A DNA stretch of 26,982 nt, from positions 1 through 26,982 of the forward strand of contig NZ_CAKZTI010000023.1 in the NCBI RefSeq assembly GCF_937921625.1, written 5' to 3'. A program made the position numbers and the translations under genes. Of this stretch, positions 23,819 to 26,982 are shown piece by piece; the first letter of the stretch is position 1, and each line of letters opens with the position of its first letter. Source of the DNA: an uncultured Campylobacter sp. (GTDB taxonomy: Bacteria > Campylobacterota > Campylobacteria > Campylobacterales > Campylobacteraceae). A model generated the notes under the pieces. That model did no database searches and had not been told where the DNA came from. It saw only the letters and a program-made list of their open reading frames with translations.

Positions 23819-26800
23819 ATGAAAGATATTAAGATACCGATTATCTCAGGTCTGAGCATAGCCGCGACACTAGCGCTGATGCCGATGCAAGCTTTAGCCG
23901 ACAATGCAAAAGCGACGGTAACCGGCGGCGGCAGTGATGGTGTTTTGCATACTCCAGGCGGCGGGTATTACTCGGGTGGTTATGAAGGCGCTGGTAACGG
24001 AGGTGGCTCCAAAAATCATATAGTAACTATCACCGGAGATGCTTCAGGTATTGATATGTCGGGGTACAGTATATACGGTGGCGGTATGGGTCATCCTAAC
24101 ATTACACCTACGACATCGGCCGATAGAAATCAGATCACCGTTCAAAACCGCGCTACCGTTACCACCGTAATAGGCGGTGAAGGCATAGGCGCAACAGGCA
24201 ATACCGTAAACATAATAAATGCAACCGTTAATAGAGTCGTTCTCGGCGGCAACGGCACTTGGGCAGGAAAGAGACCTCAATCGGGAGATGCCGTCGGCAA
24301 CACCGTAAATATCGAAGGTAATAGCCATATAATCGGCGATAATAGTACCATGGGAAATTTCCAAGCTATAGTATCGGGAGGTCGTGCTAGATATGGTCAC
24401 TCTGCAGAAAATAATACGGTAAATATAAAAAGCGCAGCACAAATAGATAAATATAGGATAGAGGGTGCTACCATACACGAAGGCGGCTCCGCGAAAGGCA
24501 ATAGCGTAAATATTATGGGTGCTATCGTCTTAGGCAGCGGTCAAGAAATAGATGGCGCAGTATCGGTATCTCCAAATTTCGCTAGTACATTAGAGGAAAA
24601 CTATGTCTTCATAAACAGCGCCGGTGCTAAACTTCAAAATATAACAGGCGCCAATGCTACTAGAGATGGCATTACTATTGGAAGCAACGCTACGGCTAGC
24701 AAAAACTACGTAAAGCTACAAAACGGAGAGGTTCAATCTACTACGGGCTCATATATGGCAGCCGTTTCTAACGACAATTACTCTGAAATCAGTGGCGGAA
24801 AGGTTATAGGTGACGTTCACGGAGGCTTCGGCGGAGGTTCTGGTACCAATCACGTCGCTACTAGCACGAATGATTACGTCAAAATAAGCGGCGGCGAGAT
24901 AGGCGGTAGCGCTTACGGTTTCAGCAACGTAAACGGAGAGATAAAAAGTAGTTACGTTGAAATGAGCGGAGGCAAAGTAGCGCAAGATGCTATCGGCGGA
25001 AACAGCGTAAATGGCAAAATTTCAAATACCAAAGTAACTCTAAACGGCGGTGAAGTAGGTCGCGACGTCATCGGCGGAAACAGCGTTGACGGCGACGTTA
25101 CGGGCGCCAGAGTAAAGATTGAAAACGGCGCTACGGTAGGTCACGATATCATCGGCGGTAGAAGTGAAAGAGGCAAAGCCGAGGGTAACTGGGTAGTAGC
25201 GGATTTAACAAATAAGACCGTTAATCAAGTAATCGGTGGAACAAATCATATCGGTAGCGGTAGTGGGCAAGCGAATAATAACCGCGTGCAACTAACGGGC
25301 GACGGGGTAAGCAGTGCGGTAAACGGGCCTGCCCTAGGCGGACGCGGTGAGCAAGGCGTCAGCGGCAATGAATTCTCTGCAACCGGAGTAACCTTTAACG
25401 ACAACGTTTCTGGTGGAACTACGTCAAAAGGTAATGCTACGGGAAACGTTTTAACCTTGTCAAATTCTAAAGTAGAGGGTGGTAAACAAGTCAAAGGCGG
25501 CAATGCTATGTTGTTGGGCTCCGCATCGGGTAACCGTGTAAATTTATGGGGTCATACCACCGTAACGGGAGATGTTTTCGGCGCGGAGGCTGTGGGGGCA
25601 AATAGTGATAATAATACGGTACATTTATCAGATAGCACCGTCACCGGCACGATTTACGGCTTATACGGCACCGGTAGCGGCAACGGCAACACCTTGATAA
25701 ATGCTTCAAACGCTAGCAATCCAAATCATGCGGGTAATATCGCTAGATTTAATGTTTTAAATTTTCAAAACATATCAAATGCGAATTCCGATGCAAGCAA
25801 AGCCGCTCTTCAAATTACGGGTGGAGCTCAAACCGATATAAATAATGCTAAATTTCAACTTGGCGGCACTGATTATAATGTAGATACTTACGCGATAGGC
25901 GACGGCGAGAAGCGCTATCTGATCCACAATGAAAACGGATTTACCGGTTTTGACGAAACACAAACGACCAAGCGCACTGATAATGTATTTACAATCAAAA
26001 ATAAAACTACCTACTCGATGAATTTAAAGGGTCTAATGAAAGATGATGACGGAAAATCCATCGTAATCCAAGGTAAAAAGAAAACAGACCGCACTATCAC
26101 TGGAGCGTTCGATAACGGCGAGGTTGGTAAATACTCCGGTCCTGCAGGCGATCCTACTATCGACGTAGGTGAAGATCCAAATGCACCGCAGAATTTCGGC
26201 GGGCTAGATATCGATACAAATAACGTTCCTAACGCTAAGATAAATTTAGTAAGTGGCAATAATATAGGCACGATAAAAGCCAATGATGATGATACTATAA
26301 ACGTAGGCAAAGACGGCAACAATCCACTAGTGCCGGGCAATATAACTGCAAAAAATATCGAGAAATCAGGCCCCGGCAAGCTAAAGATGAATTTCAATCT
26401 GCCTAACAACTATAATGGAGGTAATCCTGCGATCAAACTTACGGATTCGGGCACTACTGATCTAACTGGTACTGATGTCAATGTAAATAATGCCAAAGAT
26501 GGCACCACATACACACTCGTTAAAAAGACTAACGGCGGCACTATAAATTTCAACGATAGAGACGTCCAAAAAAACCAGGCCTATACTATTACAGACAAAG
26601 ATCACTATCAGTATGATGGCGAGACTTTTAGAAGAGAAAACGGCAATCAAGAGCTTGTTTATAAAAAAGGTACCATTACCAACGCTTGGGGCGATACCGA
26701 TTTCGATAGCAGCGAGCTAACCAAAAATCAAGCTAGCAATAAAGCTGCGGGCGCTACTGAGCTATTCGGCAATAAAGGAAACACCGTAATCGTAAAAGAA

Positions 26801-26982
26801 GGCGCAGGCAATCTAGGCGGCAAAAACATAAGCTCGGGTAGAGCCGACGTCAAAGATACCGAAACGCCTAATACTATCCATGATAACTACACTACGATCA
26901 AAGGTGGAACGGGATTTGGCGATGTATATGCAGGCTATGGCGATAGCGGAACCCAAGAGGTTCACCACAACGAGCTAAGCTT
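23819..26982 (+). CDS. Giant secreted repeat protein, probable autotransporter passenger (3' end outside the window)
   Basis: An open frame of at least 1,054 codons running off the window. Residues 1-27 are a Sec signal peptide (IPIISGLSIAATLALMPMQALA, cleavage ALA/D near 27). The remainder is rich in Gly, Asn, Thr, Ser and Val, with no cysteine seen. It is built of beta-strand/turn repeats such as GNTVNI, VIGGNS and SGGKV, typical of a right-handed beta-helix passenger. Residues ~354-458 hold four 26-27-residue repeats (24878-25192). Later parts (about 720 on) change to TITGAFDNGEV/TINVGKDGNNP-type motifs. Secretion by a C-terminal barrel (type V) is inferred; the barrel is not in view. A surface adhesin or S-layer-like protein would be alternatives. 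Confidence 0.85.
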   Translation, partial: MKDIKIPIISGLSIAATLALMPMQALADNAKATVTGGGSDGVLHTPGGGYYSGGYEGAGNGGGSKNHIVTITGDASGIDMSGYSIYGGGMGHPNITPTTSADRNQITVQNRATVTTVIGGEGIGATGNTVNIINATVNRVVLGGNGTWAGKRPQSGDAVGNTVNIEGNSHIIGDNSTMGNFQAIVSGGRARYGHSAENNTVNIKSAAQIDKYRIEGATIHEGGSAKGNSVNIMGAIVLGSGQEIDGAVSVSPNFASTLEENYVFINSAGAKLQNITGANATRDGITIGSNATASKNYVKLQNGEVQSTTGSYMAAVSNDNYSEISGGKVIGDVHGGFGGGSGTNHVATSTNDYVKISGGEIGGSAYGFSNVNGEIKSSYVEMSGGKVAQDAIGGNSVNGKISNTKVTLNGGEVGRDVIGGNSVDGDVTGARVKIENGATVGHDIIGGRSERGKAEGNWVVADLTNKTVNQVIGGTNHIGSGSGQANNNRVQLTGDGVSSAVNGPALGGRGEQGVSGNEFSATGVTFNDNVSGGTTSKGNATGNVLTLSNSKVEGGKQVKGGNAMLLGSASGNRVNLWGHTTVTGDVFGAEAVGANSDNNTVHLSDSTVTGTIYGLYGTGSGNGNTLINASNASNPNHAGNIARFNVLNFQNISNANSDASKAALQITGGAQTDINNAKFQLGGTDYNVDTYAIGDGEKRYLIHNENGFTGFDETQTTKRTDNVFTIKNKTTYSMNLKGLMKDDDGKSIVIQGKKKTDRTITGAFDNGEVGKYSGPAGDPTIDVGEDPNAPQNFGGLDIDTNNVPNAKINLVSGNNIGTIKANDDDTINVGKDGNNPLVPGNITAKNIEKSGPGKLKMNFNLPNNYNGGNPAIKLTDSGTTDLTGTDVNVNNAKDGTTYTLVKKTNGGTINFNDRDVQKNQAYTITDKDHYQYDGETFRRENGNQELVYKKGTITNAWGDTDFDSSELTKNQASNKAAGATELFGNKGNTVIVKEGAGNLGGKNISSGRADVKDTETPNTIHDNYTTIKGGTGFGDVYAGYGDSGTQEVHHNELS
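24878..25192 (+). repeat. 26-residue (78-base) tandem repeats in the giant protein
   Basis: Four consecutive units start with V at 24878, 24956, 25034 and 25112 (VKISGGEIGG, VEMSGGKVAQ, VTLNGGEVGR, VKIENGATVG). The first three are exactly 26 residues; the fourth is 27. Units two and three share IGGNSVnG. Degenerate relatives continue up to about residue 640. Each unit would form one or more beta-helix rungs. Confidence 0.8.

Noticed and set aside
24044..26650. Several minus-strand frames beneath the giant gene
   Set aside because: They are shadows of a single continuous plus-strand frame with signal peptide, promoter and Shine-Dalgarno.

Overview
The window looks like chromosomal DNA of a Campylobacter with fairly GC-rich coding regions. 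C. gracilis or a relative is my best guess, from style only. The spacers are full of AAATTT/AAAATTTTA runs, promoters show a clear -10 box with T-rich upstream DNA and no obvious -35, and TTG starts occur. Three gene blocks match, from memory, the order in other Campylobacter: cytochrome c-hemL-AtpZ-like; pyrD-M16 peptidase-dapA-SDR; and kefB/hspR/cbpA facing htrA. No rRNA, tRNA, IS element or CRISPR array was seen.

Layout. (1) 1-75: the last codons of an upstream gene, ending in Phe like an outer-membrane barrel, then a hairpin. (2) 254-3450, + strand: a small periplasmic c-type cytochrome, hemL (tetrapyrrole synthesis), an AtpZ/AtpI-like two-helix protein, and a TTG-started membrane protein carrying a ~285-residue acidic low-complexity insert. 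(3) 3804-10329, + strand: a tightly packed run of pyrD (with a ~320-residue Lys/Ser/Ala-rich tail), an M16 peptidase, dapA, an SDR/enoyl-ACP-reductase-like gene and pgsA, then an AT-richer gene of unknown function. (4) 10898-12648: an rseP-like site-2 protease overlapping yggS. (5) 12649-17723: an accessory-looking area with a decayed ABC ATPase, several proteins of unknown function (one SF0329-like), a class I methyltransferase and a low-GC membrane protein. (6) 18016-21374, - strand: a KefB-type antiporter and the cbpA-hspR heat-shock operon. htrA reads the other way from the cbpA/htrA spacer, which holds a good HAIR-like HspR box. (7) 23819-end, + strand: the first ~1,054 codons of a very large Gly/Asn/Thr-rich secreted repeat protein, probably an autotransporter passenger, cut by the window edge.

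How genes work together. cbpA, hspR and htrA form a protein-quality-control locus: a DnaJ-like co-chaperone, its MerR-type repressor and a periplasmic protease/chaperone. pyrD to pgsA is a housekeeping run (pyrimidine, lysine/peptidoglycan, fatty-acid and phospholipid synthesis) held together by 1- to 8-base overlaps.

I found no convincing new multi-gene defence or metabolic system. The most unusual items are the large in-frame low-complexity expansions in two housekeeping-neighbourhood genes, the 26-residue repeats of the giant secreted protein, the HAIR-like box, an 18-bp perfect palindrome before kefB, and several decayed or foreign-looking genes.
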